Of a DNA stretch of 64,000 bases, positions 33,969 to 43,359 are shown in pieces. Within the stretch, counting starts at the first letter, position 1, and each line of letters opens with the position of its first letter. Position numbers and translations under genes: made by a program. The notes below the pieces were generated by a model. That model was not told the DNA's origin and made no database searches. It saw only the letters and a program-made list of their open reading frames with translations. Origin of the DNA: Microbacterium schleiferi (GTDB lineage Bacteria > Actinomycetota > Actinomycetes > Actinomycetales > Microbacteriaceae); NCBI RefSeq assembly GCF_020781975.1, contig NZ_JAJGNI010000009.1, forward strand, positions 60,207 to 124,206. The letters are read 5' to 3'.

Positions 33969-36454
33969 GTGCTCCAAGCCCAGCGGAGCGATTTGCGCGG
34001 GCCGAAGCAGCCCGTGCGTATCCGGTCACGGCGGCGTTCGCCGACGATCAGCGTTTCGATCTCGATCCGTTTCAGATCGCCGGATGCCACGCGCTCGAGT
34101 CGGGGCGAAGCGTGCTCGTCGCTGCGCCCACGGGGGCGGGAAAGACCATTGTCGGCGAGTTCGCGATTCATCTGGCGATGCGGGAGCCCTCCGACAAGGC
34201 GTTCTACACGACGCCGATGAAGGCGCTGTCGAACCAGAAGTTCCGCGAACTCGTCGATGTCTATGGGCCCGATGATGTGGGGCTTCTCACCGGAGACACC
34301 AACATCAACGGAAATGCTCGCGTCGTCGTGATGACGACCGAGGTGTTGCGCAACATGCTGTACGCGGGCTCACCGGCGCTCCGCGACCTGCGCTATGTCG
34401 TCATGGACGAAGTCCATTACCTCGCCGACAGGTTCCGCGGTGCAGTGTGGGAAGAGGTCATCATCCATCTGCCGCCGGCGGTGCGTCTCGTTTCGCTGTC
34501 GGCGACGGTCTCGAACGCCGAAGAGTTCGGTGATTGGCTCGACACTGTGCGCGGAGACACCGACGTCATCGTCTCGGAGACACGGCCGGTTCCGCTCGAA
34601 CAGCATGTTCTGGTGCGCGGCGACCTTCTGCCGCTGTTCGACGATCGCGCCGGCATCGCGACGGCGCAGGTGAACCAAGAGCTCATGCGCATCCGCTCGT
34701 TCAAGGGCCCGACCTACGAGAACAATCGGCGCGCTCAGGCTGGCCGCAGTGCCGCAATGTCAGGAAGTCGCGGCCGTGACGGCCAGCATCGCCGCCCCCA
34801 CAAGGGCGGTCAGCGGCCGGTGAGATCGGCGAATGCACAACGGATCGAACGGCTCGATCGCCCCGAGGTGATCGAACTCCTCGCGCGATCGAATCTGCTC
34901 CCCGCCATCTTCTTCATCTTCAGCCGCGCCGGCTGCGATGCCGCGGTGCAGCAGGTTCGCCGGTCCGGAGCCCGCTTCACGACACCCGAGGAGCGGGCGG
35001 AGATCCGGGCGATCGTCGAGGAGCGCACCCGAACCCTGCTCGAGGAGGATCTGGCTGTCCTCGGATTCTGGGAATGGCGCGAGAACCTTGAGCGGGGAGT
35101 CGCCGCACATCATGCGGGTCTTCTGCCGGCGTTCAAAGAGGTCGTCGAAGAGCTCTTCCAGCGCAAGCTCGTGAAGGTCGTGTTCGCCACCGAGACCCTC
35201 GCGCTGGGGATCAACATGCCGGCGAGAACTGTCGTGCTCGAGAAGCTCGAGAAGTTCAACGGCGAAGCGCGGGTCGCGATCACCTCGGGCGAGTACACAC
35301 AGCTGACCGGTCGAGCTGGACGCCGGGGGATCGATGTCGAAGGCCACGCCGTCGTCCAGTGGACCGAAGGACTCGACCCGCAGGCCGTGGCAGCACTGGC
35401 ATCCCGCCGCACGTATCCGCTGAACTCCAGCTTCCGGCCGACCTACAACATGGCGGTCAACCTCATCGACCAGTTCGGCAGAGCACGGGCGCGCGAGATC
35501 CTGGAGTCCTCGTTCGCCCAGTTCCAGGCCGACCGCGCTGTCGTCGGCCTTGCCCGGCAGGTGAAGGATGCCGAAGAGTCGCTCGCGGGCTACGCCAAGG
35601 CGATGAGCTGCGACAAGGGCGACTTCGCCGAATACTCCGGCATCCGTCGCGAGCTGAGTGATCTCGAGAAGCTGAATCGCAAGGACGCCAATGCTTCGCG
35701 CCAGACGCGCGACAAGCGCCAGCGCGAGATCAGTGAGCTGCGGAGGCGCATGCAGCGGCATCCGTGCCACCAGTGCCCCGACCGTGAGCATCACGCCCGC
35801 TGGGCAGAGCGGTACTGGAAGCTGAACCGCACCGTCGAACGACTCCGTGGCCAGATCGACGCGCGCACGGGAACCGTCGCGCGGGTCTTTGACCGCATCG
35901 TGGATGTTCTGGCCTCTCTTGATTACGTGCGCGTGGATGCAGACGGAGCGGCGACGCTCACGGCCGCTGGTCGCACAATGCGCCGGATCTACGGAGAGCG
36001 TGACTTGCTCGTGGCCGAGTCACTGCGCCTGGGCCTGTGGGACTCGCTGGACGCGCCGTCGTTGGCCGCCCTGGCCTGTGCTCTGGTCTACGAGCCGCGC
36101 CGGGACGAACCGGGGGAGCGGGCGCTTCCCCGCGGCGCGTTCCGCGAGGCTCTCGCGCAGACCCTCGACCTCTGGCAACGCCTGGACGATCTCGAACGCG
36201 ACTCGCGGCTGCCCGGGTCGGAGCCGCCGGCAGCGGGACTCGCGCTCGCGATGCACTCGTGGGCAAAGGGGATGCCGCTGGATCGCGTGCTTCGCGAGGC
36301 AGACCTTGCCGCCGGCGACTTCGTCCGGTGGGCCAAGCAGACGATCGACCTTCTCGACCAGATGTCGCTTGTGGCCGAACCCAGCCTTGCCACGGTCGCG
36401 CGGCGGGCGCTCGATGGTGTTCGTCGCGGGATCGTGGCGTACTCGTCGGTGTGA
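33965..36454 (+). CDS. helY: HelY/Mtr4-like DEAD/DEAH helicase
   Basis: An 829-aa helicase with motif I APTGAGKTIVGEFA (about residue 58), DEVHYLAD, LSATVSNAEEFGDWL and QLTGRAGRRGID, then a C-terminal DSHCT domain that includes HPCHQCPDREHHARW. Homologues in actinobacteria (HelY) always sit after tatC; they resemble Ski2/Mtr4 RNA helicases. The GTG start overlaps tatC (GTGA). RNA decay is the likely field but is not proven here. Confidence 0.9.
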   Translation: MSAPSPAERFARAEAARAYPVTAAFADDQRFDLDPFQIAGCHALESGRSVLVAAPTGAGKTIVGEFAIHLAMREPSDKAFYTTPMKALSNQKFRELVDVYGPDDVGLLTGDTNINGNARVVVMTTEVLRNMLYAGSPALRDLRYVVMDEVHYLADRFRGAVWEEVIIHLPPAVRLVSLSATVSNAEEFGDWLDTVRGDTDVIVSETRPVPLEQHVLVRGDLLPLFDDRAGIATAQVNQELMRIRSFKGPTYENNRRAQAGRSAAMSGSRGRDGQHRRPHKGGQRPVRSANAQRIERLDRPEVIELLARSNLLPAIFFIFSRAGCDAAVQQVRRSGARFTTPEERAEIRAIVEERTRTLLEEDLAVLGFWEWRENLERGVAAHHAGLLPAFKEVVEELFQRKLVKVVFATETLALGINMPARTVVLEKLEKFNGEARVAITSGEYTQLTGRAGRRGIDVEGHAVVQWTEGLDPQAVAALASRRTYPLNSSFRPTYNMAVNLIDQFGRARAREILESSFAQFQADRAVVGLARQVKDAEESLAGYAKAMSCDKGDFAEYSGIRRELSDLEKLNRKDANASRQTRDKRQREISELRRRMQRHPCHQCPDREHHARWAERYWKLNRTVERLRGQIDARTGTVARVFDRIVDVLASLDYVRVDADGAATLTAAGRTMRRIYGERDLLVAESLRLGLWDSLDAPSLAALACALVYEPRRDEPGERALPRGAFREALAQTLDLWQRLDDLERDSRLPGSEPPAAGLALAMHSWAKGMPLDRVLREADLAAGDFVRWAKQTIDLLDQMSLVAEPSLATVARRALDGVRRGIVAYSSV

Positions 36455-36491
36455 TCGCCGAACCTTCAGCCGCACCATAGCCGTCCGAATG

Positions 36492-36497
36492 TAGGCT
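36492..36497 (+). promoter_or_regulatory. -10 box (TAGGCT) of lnt
   Basis: TAGGCT ends 7 bases before the lnt ATG, consistent with leaderless transcription. Confidence 0.45.
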
Positions 36498-36504
36498 GGT
36501 CCTC

Positions 36505-38055
36505 ATGCCCGAACCGTCGAGCGCCACGCAGAGCCGTACCACCGGTGTCCGTGCGCTGTTGCCCTTGTGGGCTGCGGTATTGGTGGCAGTTGCTGCCGGG
36601 CTCATCCTCGATCTGGCGTACCCGTCGGTGGGCTGGTGGCCGTTGGCTTTCGTCGGTGTCGGACTCTCGCTTGTGGCGCTCATTGGGCGCAGCGCCTGGG
36701 GCGCGCTGCTGGTCGGGTTCATCTTCGGGATCACGTTCTATCTCGTCCACATCGTGTGGCTGAACCGCTACCTCGGCGTCATCCCGTGGTTCGCCCTGGC
36801 GGTCGCGGCCACCATCTACGTCGCGCTCGGCTCCGTGCTCATCGCGTTGGCATACCGGTGGATGCCGAGAGCAGCCCCCGGTCGGTGGGCTCAGCTCGTC
36901 CTGACACCGCTGCTGATAGCCGGGCTGTGGACACTGCGGGAACTCGTGACCGGATCCTGGCCCTACACAGGGTTCCCGTGGGCGCGGATCGGGATGAGTC
37001 AATCCGAGAGCCCCCTTTCACACCTGACCTCGTGGATCGGCGTGACGGGCCTGTCGTTCCTGATGGTCGCCTTCACCGCCGGGACCATCGAGTGGCTGCG
37101 ACTGCGCCAGTGGTCGGATGTGCGCACGGCGCTGCCGGTCGCAGGGCTGGGGATCGCCCTGCTCGTCACGCCGCAGTTCCCGACCACCCCGGCGGGCACG
37201 ATGACCGTGGGAAGTGTGCAGGGCAACGGTCCCTCCGGATACTTTGACGCGCGACAGCGAAACGACATCCTGAACGCGCAGCTGTCGGCATCCACTGACC
37301 TGATCGGTCAGGACATGGATGTGCTGCTGTGGCCCGAAGGCGGGATCGACTCGGATCCGATGACCAACGCGACGACTGCGGCGGTTCTGGACGGACTGTC
37401 GGAGGCGGCGGATGCTCCGCTTCTTGTCAACGCCGCAACAACGCGGGGCGACCTGACCTACAACACCTCGATGCTGTGGGAAGCGGGGGAGGGCGCCGTG
37501 CAGTATCACGACAAGACTCACCCGGTTCCCTTCGGCGAGTACGTGCCCGACCGGTGGTTCTACGAGATGATCGTTCCCGATCTGATCGGGCTCATCGGCC
37601 GGGAGTACACACCAGGATCCAATCCGCCGTACGTCGATATCGATGGCACAGGGGTGGGGCTCGCTATCTGTTTCGACGTGATCTATGACGACGTCATCCA
37701 TGACGGCGCGCGAGACGGCGCCGAGGTCTACATGTTCCAGACCAACAACGCCGACTTCCGCAACACCGACGAGAACCTGCAGCAACTCGCTTTCGCGCGC
37801 ACGCGCGCTATCGAGACCGGTCGTTCGGTCGTGAACATCTCGACAGTCGGCACGAGCCAGGTGATCGGCCCCGACGGTGCGACGATCGATTCTCTTCCCG
37901 CCGATGAGGCCGGAGCGATGCTCACCGATGTTCCGCTGCGGACCGGCCTGACCCCGAGCATCGTGATCGGCGGCTCACTGGGCATGGCGATCGCGATTCT
38001 TAGCATTGCCGGTCTGATCGCCAGCGGAGTCGTCGCGAACCGCCGCCGGACATGA
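36505..38055 (+). CDS. lnt: Apolipoprotein N-acyltransferase
   Basis: A 516-aa membrane enzyme that N-acylates the lipid-modified Cys of lipoproteins. Seven to eight helices precede a nitrilase-like domain whose catalytic Glu, Lys and Cys can be placed in LLWPEGGID, YHDKTHPVPFGEYVP and AICFDVIYDD. A final helix ends with NRRRT. The stop codon is part of the terminator stem. Lipoproteins in this window include the FKBP and the transposon binding protein. Confidence 0.93.
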   Translation: MPEPSSATQSRTTGVRALLPLWAAVLVAVAAGLILDLAYPSVGWWPLAFVGVGLSLVALIGRSAWGALLVGFIFGITFYLVHIVWLNRYLGVIPWFALAVAATIYVALGSVLIALAYRWMPRAAPGRWAQLVLTPLLIAGLWTLRELVTGSWPYTGFPWARIGMSQSESPLSHLTSWIGVTGLSFLMVAFTAGTIEWLRLRQWSDVRTALPVAGLGIALLVTPQFPTTPAGTMTVGSVQGNGPSGYFDARQRNDILNAQLSASTDLIGQDMDVLLWPEGGIDSDPMTNATTAAVLDGLSEAADAPLLVNAATTRGDLTYNTSMLWEAGEGAVQYHDKTHPVPFGEYVPDRWFYEMIVPDLIGLIGREYTPGSNPPYVDIDGTGVGLAICFDVIYDDVIHDGARDGAEVYMFQTNNADFRNTDENLQQLAFARTRAIETGRSVVNISTVGTSQVIGPDGATIDSLPADEAGAMLTDVPLRTGLTPSIVIGGSLGMAIAILSIAGLIASGVVANRRRT

Positions 38056-38094
38056 AACGGGACCGATCCGTGATCGGACCGGTCCCGTTTGTTG
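38055..38094 (+). terminator. Rho-independent terminator of lnt
   Basis: Outer 10-bp arms (38055-38064 and 38081-38090) with further inner pairing, ending in GTTTG. The first arm begins within the lnt stop codon. It also faces the convergent rbpA gene and may act in both directions. Confidence 0.8.
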
Positions 38095-38127
38095 CACCGC
38101 TTCGTAAGCCGTCGCGGTGGGCGTCTG

Positions 38128-38511
38128 TCAGGCGCTGAGCTTGTCGACCGTGACGTCGTCGCCGGCGCCTCGGCGTGAGCGAACGAAGGCGAGGCGCTCT
38201 TCGAGCAGCTCCTCGAGCTCCGGGATCGTGCGACGCTCGAGAAGCATGTCCCAGTGCGAGCGGGGGGCTTTGACGTCGCCGTGGTCGACGGTGACGGTCT
38301 CGCCGTCGACCCGCAGCAAAGCCTCGGCGCCGCAGGTGCGGCATTCCCAGGTCTCGGGGACCTCGGCGTCTGCCGCGAAGGTCATGGTGGTGTCACGTCC
38401 ACAAGACGTGCAGGAGTAGCTGAATTGTGCCCGCTCATGAAATACGACGCCGTCCTCGCTCTGTAGGCTGGAGGCGCCGAGTCGCATGCCGCGGAGGCTG
38501 CGGTCTGCCAT
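38128..38511 (-). CDS. rbpA: RNA polymerase-binding protein RbpA
   Basis: A 127-aa RbpA with a zinc-ribbon-like core (CTSCGRDTTM and CRTCG), a basic linker region and a C-terminal sigma-interaction helix (TIPELEELLEERL). RbpA stabilises the RNA polymerase holoenzyme with the principal sigma factor in actinobacteria. The start at 38511 (MADRSLRGMRLG) is the conserved N-terminus; the in-frame upstream extension is not. Confidence 0.93.
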   Translation of the reverse strand: MADRSLRGMRLGASSLQSEDGVVFHERAQFSYSCTSCGRDTTMTFAADAEVPETWECRTCGAEALLRVDGETVTVDHGDVKAPRSHWDMLLERRTIPELEELLEERLAFVRSRRGAGDDVTVDKLSA

Positions 38512-38642
38512 TGTGTGGTCCTCTCGTCGCTGTTCAGGTATAACGCTCTCAGCTGGGCAGATCATCCATGCCGACCCGCAGATGAGAGCATTCTCAGCCG
38601 ATCTTCAGCGGGGGAGGAATAGGCGCAACGCCGACCTGGGGT

Positions 38643-38661
38643 GCGGCGCCGTCAGCGCCGC
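38643..38661 (-). terminator. Short hairpin after the GDPD gene
   Basis: 7-bp GC-only stem (38643-38649 and 38655-38661) with a 5-base loop, 5 bases after the stop of the minus-strand GDPD gene. No T-run, so the call is tentative. Confidence 0.4.
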
Positions 38662-38665
38662 CGAC

Positions 38666-39454
38666 TCAGGGGTGACCCGGCGCGGGTCCGAGAGTCGTGA
38701 GCGCGACGTCTACGCGATCTGTGACGATGCCGTCGACGCCCATGCCGACAAGCCGGCTCATGTCTGCGGGATCGTTCACTGTCCATACGTGGACTTCGAC
38801 CCCGTGACGGTGAGCGGCTTCAAGCAGCCGTGGCGTCACCACCCGCACCGGTCCCTGACGCTCCGGGACCTGCAGCGCGTCGATGCCCGCGAGCGATGAT
38901 GCGACCAGCCGCGGCGACCGCGCGACGAGGCCCCAGAGCAGCCGGGCGATGGTCTCGCGACCCGCCGATGTTGCAGGTGCCACCGCGCCGGTGGGTGCGT
39001 GACGAGCTGCGGATGCTACGGCTGCGCGGCGGCGGGTGTCCGCAAAACTCGTCAGGAGCACGCGCTCACCATGACCGGCCACGAGCATGCCGACGGCGTC
39101 AGCAGCGCCGGGCGCCTTCACGTCGAGGTTGAACCTCACGGTCGGGAAGTCTTCGAGCGCGGTGCGCAACGTGATCAGTCCGCCGCGATCTGCCATCAAG
39201 TCAGTCAACTCTGAAAGCTCGACGTCAACGACACGTCGAGGATCGCCCGTCACCCGACGAAGATCCGCGTCATGGAACAGCACGACCTCGCCGTCCCGGG
39301 TGAGATGACAGTCGGACTCGACGTAGGTCGCGCCAGCGCGCTTCGCCGCGGCAACCGATGCATAGGAGTTCTCCGCAATCGCTTCGTCAACCGTCAGCCC
39401 CCGGTGCGCAAGGACGCGCGGGTATGGCGCGTCGAGGAAGTACGGGTGGGTCAC
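38666..39454 (-). CDS. Glycerophosphodiester phosphodiesterase family protein
   Basis: A 262-aa GDPD TIM-barrel enzyme. The catalytic HRG is in VLAHRGLTVDEAIAENS, the metal-binding Glu in YVESDCHLTRDGEVVLFHD and later blocks FNLDVKA and VWTVNDPADM are typical. It splits glycerophosphodiesters to glycerol-3-phosphate and an alcohol. There is no signal peptide. The start overlaps the SPFH gene stop by 4 bases. Confidence 0.92.
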   Translation of the reverse strand: MTHPYFLDAPYPRVLAHRGLTVDEAIAENSYASVAAAKRAGATYVESDCHLTRDGEVVLFHDADLRRVTGDPRRVVDVELSELTDLMADRGGLITLRTALEDFPTVRFNLDVKAPGAADAVGMLVAGHGERVLLTSFADTRRRAAVASAARHAPTGAVAPATSAGRETIARLLWGLVARSPRLVASSLAGIDALQVPERQGPVRVVTPRLLEAAHRHGVEVHVWTVNDPADMSRLVGMGVDGIVTDRVDVALTTLGPAPGHP

Positions 39455-40380
39455 GCCTGCTCGTCAGGTGCAGGCTTTGCGGCCTCCCGCGCCCCGAACG
39501 CACCGGACACACCCTTGAGTGCCTCGGTGAACTCGCTCGGAATGATCCAGAGCTTGCTCGACGCGCTGTCGCTGATCTTTGGAAGCGTCTGCAGGTACTG
39601 GTAGGCGAGCAGCTTGTCATCCGGATTGCCCTCGTGGATGGCGTTGAACACCGTGGCAATCGCCTCAGCTTCACCCTGCGCACGCAGGATCTGGCCCTGC
39701 TTTTCGCCCTCGGCGCGCAGGATCTCGGCCTGACGTGCGCCCTCAGCCTGCAGGATGGCCGACTGCTTCGTGCCCTCTGCGGTGAGGATCGCCGCACGAC
39801 GGTCTCGCTCGGCGCGCATCTGCTTCTCCATGGAGTCCTGGATGGACACCGGGGGATCGATGGCCTTCAACTCCACCCGCGACACTCGGATGCCCCACTT
39901 GCCCGTCGCTTCGTCCAGAACGACCCGCAGCTTCGTGTTGATTTCGTCACGACTCGTCAGCGCCTCCTCGAGGTTCAAGCCACCGACGACGTTTCGCAAC
40001 GTCGTCGTCGTGAGCTGCTCGACTGCGCCCAGATAGTTCGCGATCTCGTAAGTGGCCGCACGGGCGTCAGTCACCTGGAAGTAGACGACCGTGTCGATCG
40101 AGACGACGAGGTTGTCTTCCGTGATGACCGGCTGCGGGGGGAACGAGACGACCTGCTCGCGCATGTCGATCAACGGCCGAACGCGGTCGATGAACGGGAC
40201 GAGGAGGTTCAAGCCGGGGGAGAGGGTCTTGTGATAGCGGCCGAGGCGCTCCACGACGCCGGCTGTGGCCTGCGGAATGATCCGGATCGATCGGAAGATC
40301 ACCACGACCACGAAGATCGCAATGACAAGCAGCAGGACGATGACAAAGATCTGTCCCGCGAACGCGCCGATGTCAATCAT
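39451..40380 (-). CDS. SPFH/band 7 family protein (QmcA/stomatin-like)
   Basis: A 309-aa membrane-anchored protein: N-terminal helix (about residues 8-30), an SPFH domain (IIPQATAGVVERLGRYHKTL onwards, residues 35-190) and an Ala/Glu-rich coiled coil (residues 185-245). Such proteins form membrane microdomains and assemble large rings. It forms a unit with the NfeD gene, which it overlaps by 8 bases; the pair is a known functional couple. Confidence 0.92.
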   Translation of the reverse strand: MIDIGAFAGQIFVIVLLLVIAIFVVVVIFRSIRIIPQATAGVVERLGRYHKTLSPGLNLLVPFIDRVRPLIDMREQVVSFPPQPVITEDNLVVSIDTVVYFQVTDARAATYEIANYLGAVEQLTTTTLRNVVGGLNLEEALTSRDEINTKLRVVLDEATGKWGIRVSRVELKAIDPPVSIQDSMEKQMRAERDRRAAILTAEGTKQSAILQAEGARQAEILRAEGEKQGQILRAQGEAEAIATVFNAIHEGNPDDKLLAYQYLQTLPKISDSASSKLWIIPSEFTEALKGVSGAFGAREAAKPAPDEQA

Positions 40381-40870
40381 GTTCCACGGTCCTTTCTGTC
40401 GATGGCCGGGGCTCCGGAGCTACTTCGACGGCCGCGCCTCGCACCGCAATGACGCTGACGGACTGTCCAACGCTCGCCTGGGCATCCGTGACGCCCGCGC
40501 TCAGTCGTGCCGTCCACGTCTCGCCGTTGTCGAGCTTCACCTCACCCGCACCCTGCACGAACGCGCGGGTCACGCGCGCCGGCATCCCGACGAGTGCATC
40601 GACGTTCGTGAGGACGACGGGCGAACTTCGATGCAGCGCCCGCAGCAGGAGTGGGCGAATCGTGAACAGGAGAAGCGCTGATGCGATCGCGGCGAGGCCG
40701 ATTTGCAGCCACCACGGGCCGCCCAGCAAATTCGTTCCCAGGCCCCCGATGAGAGTTCCGGCGGCGAGCATGAGGAATGTGAACTCAAGGGTGAGCAGTT
40801 CGATGATCACGAACAGGACTGCCAGAGCGAGCCAGAGGATCCACAGATACTGCGTGAGATCGGGCAACAT
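40373..40870 (-). CDS. NfeD family protein
   Basis: A 165-aa NfeD (short form): about three membrane helices followed by a C-terminal OB-fold domain (MPARVTRAFVQGAGEVKLDNGETWTA reduced here to its core, GAGEVKLDNGETW). It works with the SPFH protein encoded downstream in membrane organisation. The N-terminal serine protease domain of long NfeD proteins is absent. Confidence 0.9.
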   Translation of the reverse strand: MLPDLTQYLWILWLALAVLFVIIELLTLEFTFLMLAAGTLIGGLGTNLLGGPWWLQIGLAAIASALLLFTIRPLLLRALHRSSPVVLTNVDALVGMPARVTRAFVQGAGEVKLDNGETWTARLSAGVTDAQASVGQSVSVIAVRGAAVEVAPEPRPSTERTVEHD

Positions 40871-40998
40871 CCGAGTCTCCTTCCTCTTGGACTGACCCTA
40901 TCAACGCAGGGCGCGCAGCGGACCGGTTGGTAGGGTCGGTACGCGCGCCATTCCGGTGCCGCCCCCGGCCGATGCGCCACCGTGCAACAGGAGCAACA

Positions 40999-41772
40999 GT
41001 GACCGACATTTCCACCCCGATCGCCCCCGGAACCCTGCGCGGCAAGACCGCACTGGTGACCGGCTCGTCGCGCGGAATCGGTGCCGACACCGTCCGCTAT
41101 CTCGCAGCCGCGGGGGCCAACGTCGTCATCAACTTCCGCAACAAGGCTCCCCGCGCTGAGAGGCTTGCCGCTGAGGTGCGGGAGCTGGGTGTCGACGCTC
41201 TCGTCGTGGGAGCGGACCTCACCGATCCAGAGTCGGTCGCGGCAATGTTCGCTGCCGTCGAGGAGGCCTTCGGAGGCCTGGACATCCTCGTCCTGAACGC
41301 ATCCGGTGGCATGGAATCAGGAATGGCGGAAGATTACGCCCTGCTGCTGAACCGAGACGCTCAGGTCAGCGTGCTTGAGACGGCAGTGCCGCTTCTTCGG
41401 GGCGACGCACGGGTGGTCTTCGTGACCAGCCACCAGGCGCACTTCATCCGAACGACCCCGACCATGCCCGAATATGAGCCGGTCGCGCTGTCCAAGCGTG
41501 CCGGCGAGGATGCGCTTCGCGAGCGGGTGCCCGCGCTCCTCGAACGCGGCATCGGGTTCGTCGTCGTCTCCGGCGACATGATCGAAGGAACCATCACCGC
41601 AACGTTGCTGGAGCGTGCGAACCCCGGAGCTATCGCGTCGCGTCGCGAATCAGCCGGCAAGCTCTACAACGTTTCGGAGTTCGCTGCCGAGGTCGCACAG
41701 GCCGCTGTGGACCCGATCCCCGCGGACAACACGCGGCTCGTCGGCGACACGAGCTCTTTTGTGGGGGAGTAG
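40999..41772 (+). CDS. SDR-family oxidoreductase (atypical active site)
   Basis: A 257-aa SDR with a classic Rossmann motif VTGSSRGIGAD and FRNKAPRAERLAAEV. The catalytic Ser is in VFVTSHQAHF, but the usual YxxxK reads VALSK; a Tyr lies three residues earlier in EYEPVALSK. The enzyme may use that Tyr or be specialised. The GTG at 40999 is used; a -10-like TAGGGT lies at 40931-40936, 62 bases upstream. It ends at a bidirectional terminator. Confidence 0.83.
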   Translation: MTDISTPIAPGTLRGKTALVTGSSRGIGADTVRYLAAAGANVVINFRNKAPRAERLAAEVRELGVDALVVGADLTDPESVAAMFAAVEEAFGGLDILVLNASGGMESGMAEDYALLLNRDAQVSVLETAVPLLRGDARVVFVTSHQAHFIRTTPTMPEYEPVALSKRAGEDALRERVPALLERGIGFVVVSGDMIEGTITATLLERANPGAIASRRESAGKLYNVSEFAAEVAQAAVDPIPADNTRLVGDTSSFVGE

Positions 41773-41795
41773 TCCGCACTGCATCCATTCACAGC

Positions 41796-41830
41796 AGAAG
41801 GCCCCGGGAAATCCCCCGGAGCCTTCTTCA
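41796..41830. terminator. Bidirectional terminator
   Basis: GAAGGC and GCCTTC (41798-41803 and 41821-41826) enclose an imperfect GC stem between two convergent genes, with TTCTTC after it. Confidence 0.75.
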
Positions 41831-41843
41831 CTGATACGAGCAG

Positions 41844-42416
41844 TCAGACGCTCTTCTTGCCGAACGTGAAGGCACGCACGATCTGGATGATGCCGAGCAC
41901 GACGAGCGAGACTCCAATGAGGATGAAGGCCAGCCACACGAGGATCACTGCTCCCCAGAGGGGGGAGAAGAGCAGGACGAGGCCCGCGATGAGACTGACG
42001 ATCGCGAAGAAGATCGTCCAGCCCTTGGAGGCGGCGTCGCCGAGTGTGGTCAGAGAAACAACACCTTCGACGATCCACATGATGCCGACGAGGATCGCCA
42101 TGAAGACTGCGAGCCATTCGGTGGTCTGCGCGAGATTGAACAGAGCGATTACGCCGGCAGCGATGAAGAGCAGGCCGAGCAAAATGTGACCGACGCGCGC
42201 CCACGCTCCCTTGCCCTTCGAGAAAATGCCGAGGCCGCCGTAGACCAGTCCGCCGACGATGGCGTAGATGGCGATGATCGCGGTCACGGCCATGGCCGCG
42301 CGGCCCGGCCAGACGAGGATCAGGATTCCGACGATGAGCGAGAGGACACCGGCGATGCCGAGCGCCGTGCGGACGCCGTTGATGGCCTCCTTGGCGACGG
42401 AGCTTTCGGTTGACAT
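41844..42416 (-). CDS. HdeD/DUF308-family membrane protein
   Basis: A 190-aa protein with six membrane helices and repeated Gly-rich turns (ILVWPGRAAMAV, HILLGLLFIAAG), as in the DUF308/HdeD family. HdeD is linked to acid resistance in enterobacteria, but the actinobacterial members have no proven role. The N-terminus MSTESSVAKEAINGVRTALG is typical. Confidence 0.85.
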   Translation of the reverse strand: MSTESSVAKEAINGVRTALGIAGVLSLIVGILILVWPGRAAMAVTAIIAIYAIVGGLVYGGLGIFSKGKGAWARVGHILLGLLFIAAGVIALFNLAQTTEWLAVFMAILVGIMWIVEGVVSLTTLGDAASKGWTIFFAIVSLIAGLVLLFSPLWGAVILVWLAFILIGVSLVVLGIIQIVRAFTFGKKSV

Positions 42417-42438
42417 GGCGTTCCCTTTCTGGGAGTTA

Positions 42439-42460
42439 GCTGAGAGCTTGCGTTCTCAGC
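42439..42460 (-). terminator. Weak hairpin between AEC remnant and DUF308 gene
   Basis: 7-bp stem GCTGAGA/TCTCAGC with an 8-base loop, downstream of the AEC remnant on the minus strand. No T-run; tentative. Confidence 0.3.
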
Positions 42461-42515
42461 GTAGCGTTCTTCCGGCCGGACTTCGGGGGAGTGGGAGGGG
42501 CATGTCGGCCCGAGA

Positions 42516-43311
42516 TCACCCGAAAAGGACGAGCGCGCCGATCAGCACCGGGATGCACCCGATTGTTGTGAGGAAGACAGTGTCACGCGCGACGGTTTCC
42601 GCGACGCCGAAGCGCTGAGCGAAGTTGAAGACATTCTGTGCGGTCGGGAGGCTTGCCAGGACGACCACGGTGAGCGTTTCGGGCGCCGGCAATCTGAACA
42701 CGATGCTCGCAAGCACCCAGGCCAGCACCGGCATCAGTATCAGCTTGAACGCGGTAGCCAGGATCACCTCGCGGCGGTGACCGCCGGCGGCGAGAACCCG
42801 CTGGCCATGGAGAGACATCCCGTAGCTCAGAAGGAGCACCGGGACGCATGCTGCGGCGAGGAAGTGTAAAGGCTCCGTGACGAGTGACGGGAGCTGAAGC
42901 CCCGTCGCCGCCACGATCGTTCCGGCCACCGATCCGATCACGACCGGGTTCGTCACAGTGCGTAGCGCGATCTTTCCGAGGTTCCGAGTCTGCGCGGTGA
43001 CGCTTTCGAGGATCGCCATCGAGATCGGTACGAGGACAAGCAGTTGGAACAAGATGACGGGTGCCGGGAACGCGGCCGATCCCAGGAGATAGAGCGACAG
43101 GGGGATCCCGATGTTGTTGGAGTTCACCTGACCGGCCGCGAGCGCGCCGATGAGCGTGTCTCCCACGGGCCGTCGCCACAACAGGCGGGAGATCGTTGCG
43201 TAGAGGCCGATGACGATGATCGCCGTGATCGCCGAGACCGGGAGAAGTGCCGAAAACAGGGTTGCGATATCGGCTTCGGAGAGGACCACAAACAGCAGCA
43301 CGGGGGAGAGG
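42516..43311 (-). pseudogene. AEC-family permease, 5' end lost at transposon junction
   Basis: The remaining frame encodes about 265 aa of an AEC (auxin efflux carrier) permease from LSPVLLFVVLSEAD onwards, with GQVNSNNIGIPLSLYLLG and LPTAQNVFNFAQRFG. AEC proteins usually have about 300-310 residues, so roughly the first helix and a half are missing. Homology stops where the terminal inverted repeat of the transposon starts (43312). The missing part is not at the other transposon end, so a deletion or rearrangement followed insertion. GTG 43301 could still start a truncated product. Confidence 0.8.
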
Positions 43312-43359
43312 TGTGGACTTGAACAATAATTGGCGGCGTTCTGTGATCGCTATTTGGCG
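43312..43359. repeat. Left terminal inverted repeat of the Tn552-like transposon
   Basis: 48 bases starting TGTGGA that match the reverse complement of 61374-61421 at about 36 positions without gaps, including the block GTTCTGTGATCGCT. The outermost TGTGGA fits the TGT end rule of this transposase group. Confidence 0.88.
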
